From NCBI RefSeq assembly GCF_000484535.1, contig NC_022600.1, positions 186,001 through 250,000 of the forward strand: 64,000 nt of DNA, read 5' to 3'. A program made the position numbers and the translations under genes. The stretch comes from Gloeobacter kilaueensis JS1. Its GTDB lineage: Bacteria; Cyanobacteriota; Cyanobacteriia; Gloeobacterales; Gloeobacteraceae. Below, piece after piece: positions 15,866 through 24,688 of the stretch. Under the pieces are notes generated by a model. That model searched no databases. It saw nothing but the letters and a program-made list of their open reading frames with translations, and was not told where the DNA came from. Every line of letters starts with the position of its first letter. The first letter of the stretch is position 1.

Positions 15866-16843
15866 CTAGCCCAGGCAACCAGCAAGGCGGGCGCGCTGGC
15901 GCACCAGGCCGAGTACGGTGTCGATCGCAGGCGTGGGAACATCTACGAGGCGGCCCAATTCCTGAACAGCACCCACCAGGGCGTCGATCTCTAAGGTGCG
16001 GCCCGCTTCGAGATCCTGGAGCATCGAGGTCTTGTGGGGACCGACGGCAGCCGCTCCGGCGATGCGCTTGTCGAGGTCGATAGCAAAGGTGACCCCGAGG
16101 CGCTCGGCGATCGCCTGCGCTTCGCCCATCATCCGGCGGACCACCGGCTGGGTGTCGGGGGAGGTGGCAATTTCTTCGAGGGTGGCACCGGTGAGGGCGC
16201 TGATCGGATTAAAGGAGAGGTTGCCCCAGAGCTTTACCCAGATCTCGTTGCGAATCTCGGTGCGCACCGGCGCTTTGAAACCGGCCTTACCCAGGGCCGT
16301 GCTCAAGGTGAGACAGCGCTCGGAGCGGCTGCCATCCGGCTCGCCCAACAAGAAGCGATCGCCGTACTCGTGGGCGATCACACCGGGAGCGATCACCGTG
16401 CAGGCCGGGTAGACGACGCAGCCGATCGCCCGCTCGGGGCCAATCGTCTCCCAGATGCAGCCATCGGGATCGACGCTCGCCACCCGCTTATCCTGCCAGG
16501 GACCAGACAACTTGTAAAAGTACCACCAGGGCACGCCGTTCATCGCGTTGACCACGGCAGTCCCCTCTCCCAGTAAAGGCCGCATCTGGGAGACAATCGG
16601 CGGCAGGGAATGGGCCTTGAGGGTGACAATCACAAAGTCCTGTACTCCCACTGCCTCTGGATCGTCGGTGCAGTGCGGATGGGCAACAAAAGTTTCACCG
16701 CCGCTGTGCAGGGTGACGCCATTTTTGCGCATCGCCTCCAGGTGAGGACCGCGAGCGATGAGCGTCACCTCCTCGCCCGCTTTGGCGAGCCGCACCCCGA
16801 GCAAGCCGCCGATTGCCCCAGCACCGTAGATGCAGATTTTCAT
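15866..16843 (-). CDS. panE: Ketopantoate reductase family protein (PanE/ApbA)
   Basis: This 325-residue protein has the NADP-binding GxGxxG motif at the start (MKICIYGAGAIGGLLGVRLA), the catalytic Lys region (LWGNLSFNPISALTGATLEE) and the C-terminal helical domain with KTSMLQDLEAGRTLEIDALV, all typical of 2-dehydropantoate 2-reductases. The reaction would reduce 2-dehydropantoate to pantoate for coenzyme A synthesis. It overlaps the acyl-CoA ligase gene by 4 bp, so a specialised role in a CoA-linked pathway is possible, and paralogues of this family reduce other 2-oxo acids. Family assignment is firm; the exact substrate is not. Confidence 0.82.
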   Translation of the reverse strand: MKICIYGAGAIGGLLGVRLAKAGEEVTLIARGPHLEAMRKNGVTLHSGGETFVAHPHCTDDPEAVGVQDFVIVTLKAHSLPPIVSQMRPLLGEGTAVVNAMNGVPWWYFYKLSGPWQDKRVASVDPDGCIWETIGPERAIGCVVYPACTVIAPGVIAHEYGDRFLLGEPDGSRSERCLTLSTALGKAGFKAPVRTEIRNEIWVKLWGNLSFNPISALTGATLEEIATSPDTQPVVRRMMGEAQAIAERLGVTFAIDLDKRIAGAAAVGPHKTSMLQDLEAGRTLEIDALVGAVQELGRLVDVPTPAIDTVLGLVRQRARLAGCLG

Positions 16844-18378
16844 GTCATTCCTAACTTTTGAGCGAGTCCGATGCGCTGGAGTTTGCCGGTGGGGCCGGTG
16901 GGAATCTGTTCGACAAAGACCACCCGGCGCGGCACCTTAAAGTCAGCCAGCCGCCCGGCGGCGTAGGCGCGAATCGCCTGCTCGTCGGCGCTGTAGCCGG
17001 GCTTGAGCACGATCGCCGCTGCCACCTCCTCGCCCAGTTTGGCGTGGGGCAGGGCGAAGGTGAGGGCGAGGGCGACCGCCGGATGATCGAGCAACACCTC
17101 GTCCACCTCGCGCGGCGACACCTTCTCGCCGCCCCGGTTGATGATCTCCTTGAGGCGGCCTGTGATCCGCAGGTAGCCACTGGTATCGAGCGTGCCCTGA
17201 TCGCCGGTGCGGAACCAGCCGTTCGTAAAGGCGGCGGCGTTGGCAGCCGGGTTATTGAGGTAGCCCGCCATCACGTTTGGCCCCCGAATCGCTACCTCCC
17301 CCACCTCGCCCGCCGGCAGAGGCCCGCCATCGTCGCCTAAGACGGTGACCTCGGGACCGGCGGCGATACCGACGCTGCCGGGTTTGCGTTCTTCAGGGGG
17401 CAGGGGGTTGCTCGTCATCTGGTGGGCGGCTTCGGTCATGCTGTACGCCTCGATCACCGGAGCCTCGAAGGTGGCCTCCAGTTGGGCGATCACCTGGGGC
17501 GGCAGCGAGGCCGAACTGGAACGAATAAACCGCAGCGAGGTGCTTTCGACGATCTCGCGGTTGCGCTCGGCGCGATCGAGGATCGCTTGATGCATCGTCG
17601 GTACTGCCGTGTACCAGGAGGGACGGGCTTCTGCCAGCCAGCCAAAGAACTTGAGGGCGCTGAAGCCGGGTGGGCAAAAGACACTGCCCCCGGCGGCAAG
17701 CGGTGCGAGCAAACCCGCCACCAATCCGTGGATATGAAAGAGGGGCATGACATTCAAACAGCGATCCGCACCGCTCAACTGCAGCGTGCCGACGATGTGG
17801 CGGGCGGAGGCGCACAGGTTGTCGTGGGTCAGGGGCACAATCTTGGGCCTGGAGGTCGTCCCGGAGGTATGCAACAGCAGAGCCACATCGGACGCCTGGG
17901 CGCGACTGGCCGCTACTGGATCTTTGCCTTCGCCCCGCAACAAGAAAGCGCCTGCCGCTCCTCCCGGTTCCTCCACCAGCTCGATCACCGCGATCCCCTG
18001 CTCGCGGGCCACCGTGACGGCGGGCGAAGCCGAACCGGCAGGGGCGATCAAAGCGCGGATCTGCAGATCTCTTAGATAAAAGTCAAATTCTTCGGCCCGG
18101 TAAGCCGGGTTGAGGGGAGCTGCCACCGCTGCCGCCGCTGCCGCTAAAAAGGCCACTGCCAGAGAAGGACCGTTGGGCAGGACCAGCGCCACCCGGTCGC
18201 CGCGACCAATCCCCAGGGCTCCCAAGGCACGAACGGCAGCATCCAGATGATCGTTTAGAGCGCGGTAGCTAAGCGAGTCCTGGGCCGGAGCGGCGAGGGC
18301 GATCGCTTCTAACTCTCCCAGCGCGAGCAAATCGAGAATGTTCACAGGTGTCGGACCATCCTGGGCTCCAGGTTGCAT
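16840..18378 (-). CDS. AMP-forming acyl-CoA synthetase, oxalyl-CoA-synthetase-like
   Basis: About 512 residues from the ATG at 18378 (a longer frame begins at 18432). All ANL motifs are present: the phosphate loop LLLHTSGTTSRPKIVPLTHD, AYSMTEAAHQMTSNPL, WFRTGDQGTLD, LRITGRLKEIINRGGEKVSP and the catalytic Lys in PTGKLQR. The enzyme would activate a carboxylate as acyl-AMP and pass it to CoA. Overall pattern and length resemble the plant/fungal/bacterial oxalate-CoA ligase group more than fatty-acid ligases, but the substrate is not readable from sequence. It is upstream of, and overlaps, the PanE-like gene. Confidence 0.85.
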   Translation of the reverse strand: MQPGAQDGPTPVNILDLLALGELEAIALAAPAQDSLSYRALNDHLDAAVRALGALGIGRGDRVALVLPNGPSLAVAFLAAAAAAVAAPLNPAYRAEEFDFYLRDLQIRALIAPAGSASPAVTVAREQGIAVIELVEEPGGAAGAFLLRGEGKDPVAASRAQASDVALLLHTSGTTSRPKIVPLTHDNLCASARHIVGTLQLSGADRCLNVMPLFHIHGLVAGLLAPLAAGGSVFCPPGFSALKFFGWLAEARPSWYTAVPTMHQAILDRAERNREIVESTSLRFIRSSSASLPPQVIAQLEATFEAPVIEAYSMTEAAHQMTSNPLPPEERKPGSVGIAAGPEVTVLGDDGGPLPAGEVGEVAIRGPNVMAGYLNNPAANAAAFTNGWFRTGDQGTLDTSGYLRITGRLKEIINRGGEKVSPREVDEVLLDHPAVALALTFALPHAKLGEEVAAAIVLKPGYSADEQAIRAYAAGRLADFKVPRRVVFVEQIPTGPTGKLQRIGLAQKLGMT

Positions 18379-18451
18379 TCTGGCACGTTCTGCCCACTGC
18401 CTGCGGGGGAGCCGGAGAGGGGGAGCACCCAAGCCGTTCTAGTATGGTGAG

Positions 18452-18472
18452 AAGCGGTGCGTACCGCTTTTT
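18452..18472 (+). terminator. Terminator-like hairpin in a divergent promoter region
   Basis: AAGCGGT (18452-18458) and ACCGCTT (18463-18469) form a 7-bp stem with a GCGT loop, followed by a short T run. It faces the glycosyltransferase gene at 18554 rather than following a gene, so it could be a leader attenuator or a barrier against upstream transcription. Confidence 0.35.
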
Positions 18473-18553
18473 GCAGGATTAACTTCCTGGTGTAGTAGTG
18501 GTATTGTGTGCGACAGGGCAGATATCAATGGGGCGAGGAGAGGGCATGGATCG

Positions 18554-19759
18554 ATGAAAGTCTGCATCGTTACGCCGTTTTGCCTTTCTAACAGCCACGG
18601 AACCGGCGTTCAATTGCTCAGACTCTTCGCTGACGACGACTACTCTCATCTCTACTGGTCCTCCGCCTCCGGTTTCAGCGAGTGCGACAATTCGCTTCTG
18701 CTCGAAGAACAGTTCAACTGGTGGAAATTTTCGCGCGGCAAAGGCCGACTCGAACAACTGATGGGCCTGATGGGCCTCAGTTCTGTCTGGCGGCACAACG
18801 AGTTGATTAGCGATTCGTACCGAAATTTACTTGCCGAGCAGTACCGCCCCGACCTCGCCTACGTCGTCGTCATCGACGAGACGAGCGCCCAGAAGGCAGT
18901 TTCGCTGCTGGAGGTACTCGGGTGTCCCTACATCGTCCACATCATGGATCTGATGCATCCGGGCGGCCTGCAGCCGCAGATGAGCGGCTTTCGCCGGTTG
19001 TTCGCCGGGGCGAGCGGCGTGTTTGCTTTGAGCGAGAATATCCGCCAGGAAGTGCTCAAATTTCCGGCACCGGCCTGCCGCGTCTTTCCGATCGTCCGCA
19101 GCATCGGCAGGGCGGTCCAACTTCCGCCAGGGCCTGACGCGCCCCTGCGCATCGTCATGGTCGGATCCCTGTACTACCAGGCGGGGCTACAGTGCCTGGC
19201 GCAGGCGTGGGACAGCCTGATCGAGCGCTATCCGCGCCTTGAGCTGGTCTATGCCGGTCCCCAGTCGCAGATTCACAACTATCTACCGGCCAGACTCAAA
19301 AAGATCCTCGATTATCGGGGTTATCTGCGCAACGAAGAGGTCGAGGCCATTTTGCTCGATTGCCACCTGGCGTACCTGCCCGGCCCCTGCCTGCCCACCC
19401 ATAAAGACAAATACAGCAAATATTCGATTCCTTCCCGCCTCACCGACTACCTGATGGCCGGTCTGCCGATCGTCGCCTACCTCGCCTCCGGATCGGCCAC
19501 CGAGCAATTTTTGACGCCGCTGATGCCCCTGGCGGTGCGTCGGACGATGACTCCTGGGGCGCTCGCCCAGGCGGTGCAGGAGTTTGTCGAGCGCCCCGAG
19601 CGCTGGCAGGCGGCGAGCCGGGCCGCCCACACCTTTGCCTGTGAGCAGTGCTCGGTGGAGGGCGTGCGCGAGACGCTGATGAACGAACTGCAGCGGGCAG
19701 CGGGGATCGCCGATAGTAGAAAGCGGGTTTCTGCCCATACCCCGACTCCCGATCTTTGA
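18554..19759 (+). CDS. GT-B fold glycosyltransferase (GT4-like)
   Basis: The 401-residue product starts MKVCIVTPFCLSNSHGTGVQ, the usual first strand and Gly-rich loop of GT-B enzymes, and its C-terminal half has the donor-binding fold: PLRIVMVGSLYYQAG, LVYAGPQ, LDYRGYLRNEEVEAILLDCH and SRLTDYLMAGLPIVAYLASG. The ATG at 18554 is preferred to an open extension at 18506 because a purine-rich GAGGAGAGG lies upstream and homology starts here. It precedes the glycosyltransferase-methyltransferase fusion by 10 bp, suggesting joint work on a cell-surface polysaccharide or glycolipid. Sugar donor and acceptor are unknown. Confidence 0.82.
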   Translation: MKVCIVTPFCLSNSHGTGVQLLRLFADDDYSHLYWSSASGFSECDNSLLLEEQFNWWKFSRGKGRLEQLMGLMGLSSVWRHNELISDSYRNLLAEQYRPDLAYVVVIDETSAQKAVSLLEVLGCPYIVHIMDLMHPGGLQPQMSGFRRLFAGASGVFALSENIRQEVLKFPAPACRVFPIVRSIGRAVQLPPGPDAPLRIVMVGSLYYQAGLQCLAQAWDSLIERYPRLELVYAGPQSQIHNYLPARLKKILDYRGYLRNEEVEAILLDCHLAYLPGPCLPTHKDKYSKYSIPSRLTDYLMAGLPIVAYLASGSATEQFLTPLMPLAVRRTMTPGALAQAVQEFVERPERWQAASRAAHTFACEQCSVEGVRETLMNELQRAAGIADSRKRVSAHTPTPDL

Positions 19760-19769
19760 GAAAACACCG

Positions 19770-21767
19770 ATGCAAACCCCCGACCCCCTCAGCATCTTCG
19801 TCGAACTCAAAGGCGAGACTGCCGAGGCGCGCGCCCGCGTCCAGGAGTTGCTCGGCAGCCAGATGGTACTCCCCGAAGATCCGCTTCCTGAGCAGTTGCG
19901 CGCCCTGATCACCCGCGATCTGCGCGTGCTCGAAGGAGCAAGTGTCGTGATCACGGGCAACGAGGTCAACGAGCGCCACGGCACCGGTGTGCTGGTGCGC
20001 CGCATCTTCGCAGGCTGCCCGAATATTCTCTCGGTGCGCTCGCGCGACGACTACGATGGTGCCCACGACTTCGGGGCGGTGAGCGTGCTGGTCAACCACC
20101 GCGACAGCCGGCGCTATCAGATTTTCTTCAATCTCATCCAGGCGCTGCGCGGCAGCACAATCTCGCGCATCGTCTGCATCCCGTACTACGCAAGCGACGT
20201 GCTGACGGCAATTGCCCTTAAAGATCTCTTTGGGGTGCCCCTCTGCACCTACATCATGGACGATCACAACCTCTACTCCGACGGCATCCCGGATGGGCTG
20301 ATGGAGGAGATGCTGCACAAGTCGGCTCTGCGCCTTGCGATCTCAGCTCCGATGCGCGACGCTTACGAGCGCAAGTACGGCCTCAAGTTCTGGCTGTTGC
20401 CGCCCATCGTCCAGGATGAACTGATTTGCTCCCGGCCACTGCCTCCCACCGAAGCGGTGCTGCGCTCGAAGCGGGGCATTTTAATCGGCAACGTCTGGGG
20501 CGAGAAGTGGCTTGAAAGGCTGCGCCGCACGGTCAAAAATTCGGGACTGACGCTGGACTGGTACGCCAGCCTGCCCCCGTGGCGCGCTCTGAGCGCAGCG
20601 GATCTGGAGCGCGATGGGCTGAGGCTGCAGGGGTTTTTGCCGGAGCCGGTGCTGGCGGAGCGGCTGCAAAATTATCCTTTTGCCGTATTGCCCTCCGGTA
20701 CCCTCGATGCGAGCGACGACAAGCAGGCAATTGCCCGGCTGAGCCTGCCGACGCGGGTGCTTTTTTTGATGGCCGCCGCCGGCTTGCCAATCCTGGTCCT
20801 GGGCAGCGCCAGAACGGCAGCAGCCAGTTTTATCGAGCGCTTTGGCATCGGGGTCGTCACCGACTACGATGGGGCGAGCTTCCGGCGGGCCGCCGAGCAG
20901 TTGAGCGATCCGGCGACCCAGCAGCAGATACGCGCCAGGGCCGCCGCCGCCGCCCCGGCTTTTGCTGCCGGGGGGGTGGGCGAGTGGCTGTGGCGCTCGC
21001 TGGAGATGGGCGAACCCTGCGATGGGCGCTTCGAGGAGCTGATGCCCCGGCAGGCGGCGGATCTGGTGCCCTACATCGAGCCGCCGATCCCGGCTGTCCA
21101 CAGCGACTATCGGGCGGACTATCGGACCCTCAGGCGACTGGGCCGCTACTTTACCCCCGATTTTGTCGTCGATGTCGGCGCTTCTTCCGGTGTCTGGTCC
21201 CACGTCGCTGCGCTAGTTTTTCCAAAGGCGCGCTTTGTTCTGGTCGAACCGCTGCACGACGCCCACGCTCAGGCGGACAACTTTGCCCACCGCCGCCAGC
21301 ATCCAGAATTCGAGTGGGTACAGGCTGCCGTCTCCAACCAGACCGGCACCGTCACCCTCCAGGCATCCGGCGACCTGTACGGCAGCTCGCTGCTGCCGAT
21401 TGCCGACGCTCGCTCGTACCAGCCCATCAAAGCCGAGGCGATCACCCTCGACGCTCTGGCCCGCCAGAAAAATCTCACCGGTCGGGGTCTGCTCAAGATC
21501 GACGTGCAGTGCGCCGAGCACCTGGTGCTCGAAGGAGCCGGCAAGATGCTCCAGCAGGTGGGGGCTCTACTTATCGAACTGTCCCTTGAACCGGCTGCTC
21601 CCGGCGCAAAATCTTTAAGCCAGATGGTGCAGCTCATCGAGCAGTTGGGGTTTACCTACTACGACGATGTGGGCCACTGGCGCTCTCCCGTCGATGGTGC
21701 GCTGCAGCAAAAGGATATTCTTTTTGTCAGAAAGTCGTTTTTAACCCCGACGACGGCGACGAACTGA
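19770..21767 (+). CDS. Glycosyltransferase fused to an FkbM-family methyltransferase
   Basis: The 665-residue protein has two modules. Residues about 55-420 resemble a GT-B glycosyltransferase (VVITGNEVNERHGTGVLVRR, IMDDHNLYSDGIPDGLME, VLPSGTLDASDDKQA, SLPTRVLFLMAAAGLPILVL). Residues about 455-660 are an FkbM-type SAM methyltransferase: FVVDVGASSGVWSHVAAL, RFVLVEPLHD, ITLDALARQK, LLKIDVQCAEHLVLEGAGKM. FkbM domains usually O-methylate sugars or polyketides, so one chain could transfer and cap a sugar. The fusion has no frameshift signs. It sits between a glycosyltransferase and a small coiled-coil gene on the same strand. Confidence 0.83.
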   Translation: MQTPDPLSIFVELKGETAEARARVQELLGSQMVLPEDPLPEQLRALITRDLRVLEGASVVITGNEVNERHGTGVLVRRIFAGCPNILSVRSRDDYDGAHDFGAVSVLVNHRDSRRYQIFFNLIQALRGSTISRIVCIPYYASDVLTAIALKDLFGVPLCTYIMDDHNLYSDGIPDGLMEEMLHKSALRLAISAPMRDAYERKYGLKFWLLPPIVQDELICSRPLPPTEAVLRSKRGILIGNVWGEKWLERLRRTVKNSGLTLDWYASLPPWRALSAADLERDGLRLQGFLPEPVLAERLQNYPFAVLPSGTLDASDDKQAIARLSLPTRVLFLMAAAGLPILVLGSARTAAASFIERFGIGVVTDYDGASFRRAAEQLSDPATQQQIRARAAAAAPAFAAGGVGEWLWRSLEMGEPCDGRFEELMPRQAADLVPYIEPPIPAVHSDYRADYRTLRRLGRYFTPDFVVDVGASSGVWSHVAALVFPKARFVLVEPLHDAHAQADNFAHRRQHPEFEWVQAAVSNQTGTVTLQASGDLYGSSLLPIADARSYQPIKAEAITLDALARQKNLTGRGLLKIDVQCAEHLVLEGAGKMLQQVGALLIELSLEPAAPGAKSLSQMVQLIEQLGFTYYDDVGHWRSPVDGALQQKDILFVRKSFLTPTTATN

Positions 21768-21794
21768 ACCTTTGACACTTCGAGGAGTTGACCC

Positions 21795-22106
21795 TTGCTC
21801 ACGGCCCTCATCGGCAGAATCAAGAGACTGAAAGACACGTTGCTGGCCTATCTGGAGTTGAGCAACCAGAACAACCTCTCGCTGCTGAAGTCGAGTGCTT
21901 ACATCATCGAAGTGCTGCAACTGCAGAACCGCGTCTTTCTCGACCAGCGCTCCCAGATGCTCGAACAGTTGAGCAGCCTCCAAAGTGGCGTCGAGCGGCT
22001 GCAGGTGCAGATCGAGCAGTTGCAGAAGCAACAGGACGAACTCCTTACCCGCTTGAACGAGCCAGTAGATGGCCATCCGCCGGGGGCGGGCCACTTCAAG
22101 TCCTGA
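21795..22106 (+). CDS. Small coiled-coil protein
   Basis: The 103 residues are mostly one amphipathic helix, with a heptad pattern from about 45 to 90 (LEQLSSLQSGVERLQVQIEQ). The TTG start at 21795 follows a GAGGAG site by 8-9 bp. It lies 27 bp after the fusion gene and is probably co-transcribed. No family is recognised; a scaffold or chain-length role for the neighbouring transferases would be speculation. Confidence 0.6.
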   Translation: MLTALIGRIKRLKDTLLAYLELSNQNNLSLLKSSAYIIEVLQLQNRVFLDQRSQMLEQLSSLQSGVERLQVQIEQLQKQQDELLTRLNEPVDGHPPGAGHFKS

Positions 22107-22176
22107 GCCGGATACCTTGATCCCGGCTGGGGGGCGGTAGTCGGCTACGATGTGATCGCCTGTAGCGGAGCTGGTG

Positions 22177-24687
22177 ATGGTGTCCTATCGCGAGTTTGCC
22201 CTTGCTGGTGCGAAGCCCCAGTACAATCCCGATCGACCCGGCAACGTCGAACACATTGCCCTCGATCTGGTGGTCGATCTAGAGGGCAAATCCCTCGCCG
22301 GTACCTGCCGGGTGCAGATGACTCTGGTCGCAGATTGGACCCGCAGCCTCAGCCTCGATGCTGTCGAGATGCAGATCGATCGGGTGCAGGTAGATGGCGC
22401 GCCCGCCAATTTTTTTCACGACGGCTCGGTTTTAACCGTACAGCTCGTCGAACCGGTTGCAGCCGGTAAGCCGCTGGAATTGGCGATCACCTACCGGGTC
22501 GCCCAGCCGCGCCGGGGCATCTACTTTGTCGGGCCAACTGCGGACTATCCGGACAAGCCTGTGCAGGTCTGGACCCAGGGCGAGGACGAGGATTCGCGCT
22601 TCTGGTTTCCCTGCTTCGACTATCCGGGACAGCTTGCCACCTCCGAAATCCGAGTACAGGTGCCGGGCCGCTACCGGAGCGTCTCCAACGGCCTGCTCGT
22701 CAGCAGCGAGGAGCACGGCCCCAGCAGAATCGATCACTGGCGGCAGGAGCAGGTGCATCCGTGCTATCTCATCAGCCTGGTGGTGGCCCAGCTGAGCGAA
22801 ATTCAAGATCGCTGGCAAGACGTTCCGGTACCGGTCTACGTTGCCCCCGGTCGCGAGGCAGAAGCAAAGCGCACCTTCGCCAGAACCGCCGAGATGGTCG
22901 GTTACTTCTCGAAACTTTTTGGGGTGCGCTATCCGTTTGCCAAGTACGCACAAACCTGCGCGGTCGATTTTATCTTTGGCGGCATGGAAAATACCAGCGC
23001 CACCACCCAGACCGACCGCTGCCTGCTCGATGAACAGGCGGCCAGAGAAATTCGCTGGCCCGAGGATCTGATCTCCCACGAGTTAATCCACCAGTGGTTC
23101 GGCGATCTGGTTGTCATCCATCACTGGTCCCACGCCTGGCTCAAGGAGGGGGCGGCTACCTACTTCGAATCGCTCTGGCGCGAGCACGCCCACGGGAGCG
23201 AGGATGCCATTTATTTTCGCTACCAGACAGCCCAGGCATACTTTGAAGAAGATAGCAGCCGCTACCGGCGGCCCATCGTCACCAACGTCTACAAGGAGGC
23301 GATCGAGCTGTATGACCGCCACCTCTACGAGAAGGGGGCGATGGTCTACCACATGCTGCGCCACTATCTGGGGGAGGCGGGCTTCTTTCGGGCCATCCAG
23401 CGCTTTTTGGCTGACAACGCCCACCGCACCGTCGAGACGATCGATCTGTTGCGCGCCATCGAGCGGGCCACCGGGCGCAACCTGCTGCCGCTATTCGAGC
23501 AGTACGTCTTCAAGGGCGGCCATCCCCAGTTCAAGGTGGCCTACGAGTGGGACAGCGAAGCCTCGATGGCAAAGATTACCGTCGAGCAGACCCAGGCGGT
23601 GGACGAGCGGACGGCGCTCTTCGATCTGGTGGTCCAGTTGGGTTTTGGCTTTGCCGATGGGGCGGCTATCCGCCTGCTGCCGGTGCGCCTTCAGCAAAAA
23701 CAGCAGACGATCTGCTTTGTCTTTGCCCAGCCGCCGCAGGTCTTCAGCTTCGATCCGGGCAACCACCTGCTTAAAACTGTCGAACTGGAGGTGCCGGTGG
23801 AGATGCTCAAGCACCAGCTGCTGCACGACCCGGATCTGATGGGCCGCATCTTTGCGGCCCAGACCCTGGCAAACAAGGCCACCCCCGAGATTGTCGCTGT
23901 TCTGGCGGGTGTCCTGGGGGATGAGGCCGCTTTTTGGGGACTGCGCGCCGAGGTGGCCCTTGCCCTGGGTAAGAGCAAAAAAGACTACGCCTACGCCGCC
24001 TTGCGCGGGGCAGCCGGCACCAAAAAAATTGAGGTGCGCGCCGCTATCTTGCGGGCGCTGGCGGAGGATCGCACTGACGAGACTTTTGCGCTGCTGCGCG
24101 CGTGGGTTTTCGATCCGAGCTACAGCGTCAGCGTCGAGGCTGCGAAGGCAATCGGCAAAGCCAGACACAGCGAGTCGCGGGCACTACTCATCGATGTACT
24201 GGAGCAGCGCGACTCCTGGAATGAGATCGTGCGCGGGGCGGCCCTTGCCGGGCTCGCCGAACTCAAGGACGACCCCGAGGCGGTCCAGGCGATTTTAGAT
24301 CGCACCCGCTCCGGCATCGTCCAGCCGCTGCGGCTGGCGGCAATCCGCGCCCTCGGGACCGCAGGCGAAGGCGGTGAGAACCAGTCCATCCTCGACGCCC
24401 TCACCCGCATCGCCCAGCAAAGCGAGTTCTCGGTCCGCCGGGCGGTGATCGCTGCTTTGAGCGCCCTCAAGTCCCCAAAGGCCCTGCCGCTGCTGGAGCA
24501 GATCGCAGGCGAAGACGCCGATGGCCGGATCCGGCGCGCCGCCCTCGAAGCGATCGAACAGATCCGCTCCGAACTGGGTCAAGACAAAGAGTTAAAAAAG
24601 CTGCGCGAGGCTGTCGAGAGCCTGCAGCAAGAAAACCGTTCCCTCAAAAGCCGACTGGACATCGTCGAGAGCCGCCCAAAAGCGTAG
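22177..24687 (+). CDS. M1-family zinc aminopeptidase with C-terminal HEAT-like repeats
   Basis: The 836-residue protein carries the M1 exopeptidase motif GGMENTSA and the zinc site HELIHQWFGD with the downstream Glu in WLKEGAATYFE (about 310-335). The N-terminal beta domain (WTQGEDEDSRFWFPCFDYPG) is typical of the family. After about residue 550 the sequence turns into helical repeats (EVRAAILRALAED, SVEAAKAIGKA, SVRRAVIAALSALKSPKAL) that look like HEAT/armadillo units, and ends in a short coiled coil (LREAVESLQQENRSLKSRL). It removes N-terminal amino acids from peptides. A GTG at 22174 directly precedes the chosen ATG; a CGGAG site lies upstream of both. No signal peptide is seen. Confidence 0.88.
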   Translation: MVSYREFALAGAKPQYNPDRPGNVEHIALDLVVDLEGKSLAGTCRVQMTLVADWTRSLSLDAVEMQIDRVQVDGAPANFFHDGSVLTVQLVEPVAAGKPLELAITYRVAQPRRGIYFVGPTADYPDKPVQVWTQGEDEDSRFWFPCFDYPGQLATSEIRVQVPGRYRSVSNGLLVSSEEHGPSRIDHWRQEQVHPCYLISLVVAQLSEIQDRWQDVPVPVYVAPGREAEAKRTFARTAEMVGYFSKLFGVRYPFAKYAQTCAVDFIFGGMENTSATTQTDRCLLDEQAAREIRWPEDLISHELIHQWFGDLVVIHHWSHAWLKEGAATYFESLWREHAHGSEDAIYFRYQTAQAYFEEDSSRYRRPIVTNVYKEAIELYDRHLYEKGAMVYHMLRHYLGEAGFFRAIQRFLADNAHRTVETIDLLRAIERATGRNLLPLFEQYVFKGGHPQFKVAYEWDSEASMAKITVEQTQAVDERTALFDLVVQLGFGFADGAAIRLLPVRLQQKQQTICFVFAQPPQVFSFDPGNHLLKTVELEVPVEMLKHQLLHDPDLMGRIFAAQTLANKATPEIVAVLAGVLGDEAAFWGLRAEVALALGKSKKDYAYAALRGAAGTKKIEVRAAILRALAEDRTDETFALLRAWVFDPSYSVSVEAAKAIGKARHSESRALLIDVLEQRDSWNEIVRGAALAGLAELKDDPEAVQAILDRTRSGIVQPLRLAAIRALGTAGEGGENQSILDALTRIAQQSEFSVRRAVIAALSALKSPKALPLLEQIAGEDADGRIRRAALEAIEQIRSELGQDKELKKLREAVESLQQENRSLKSRLDIVESRPKA

Positions 24688-24688
24688 C

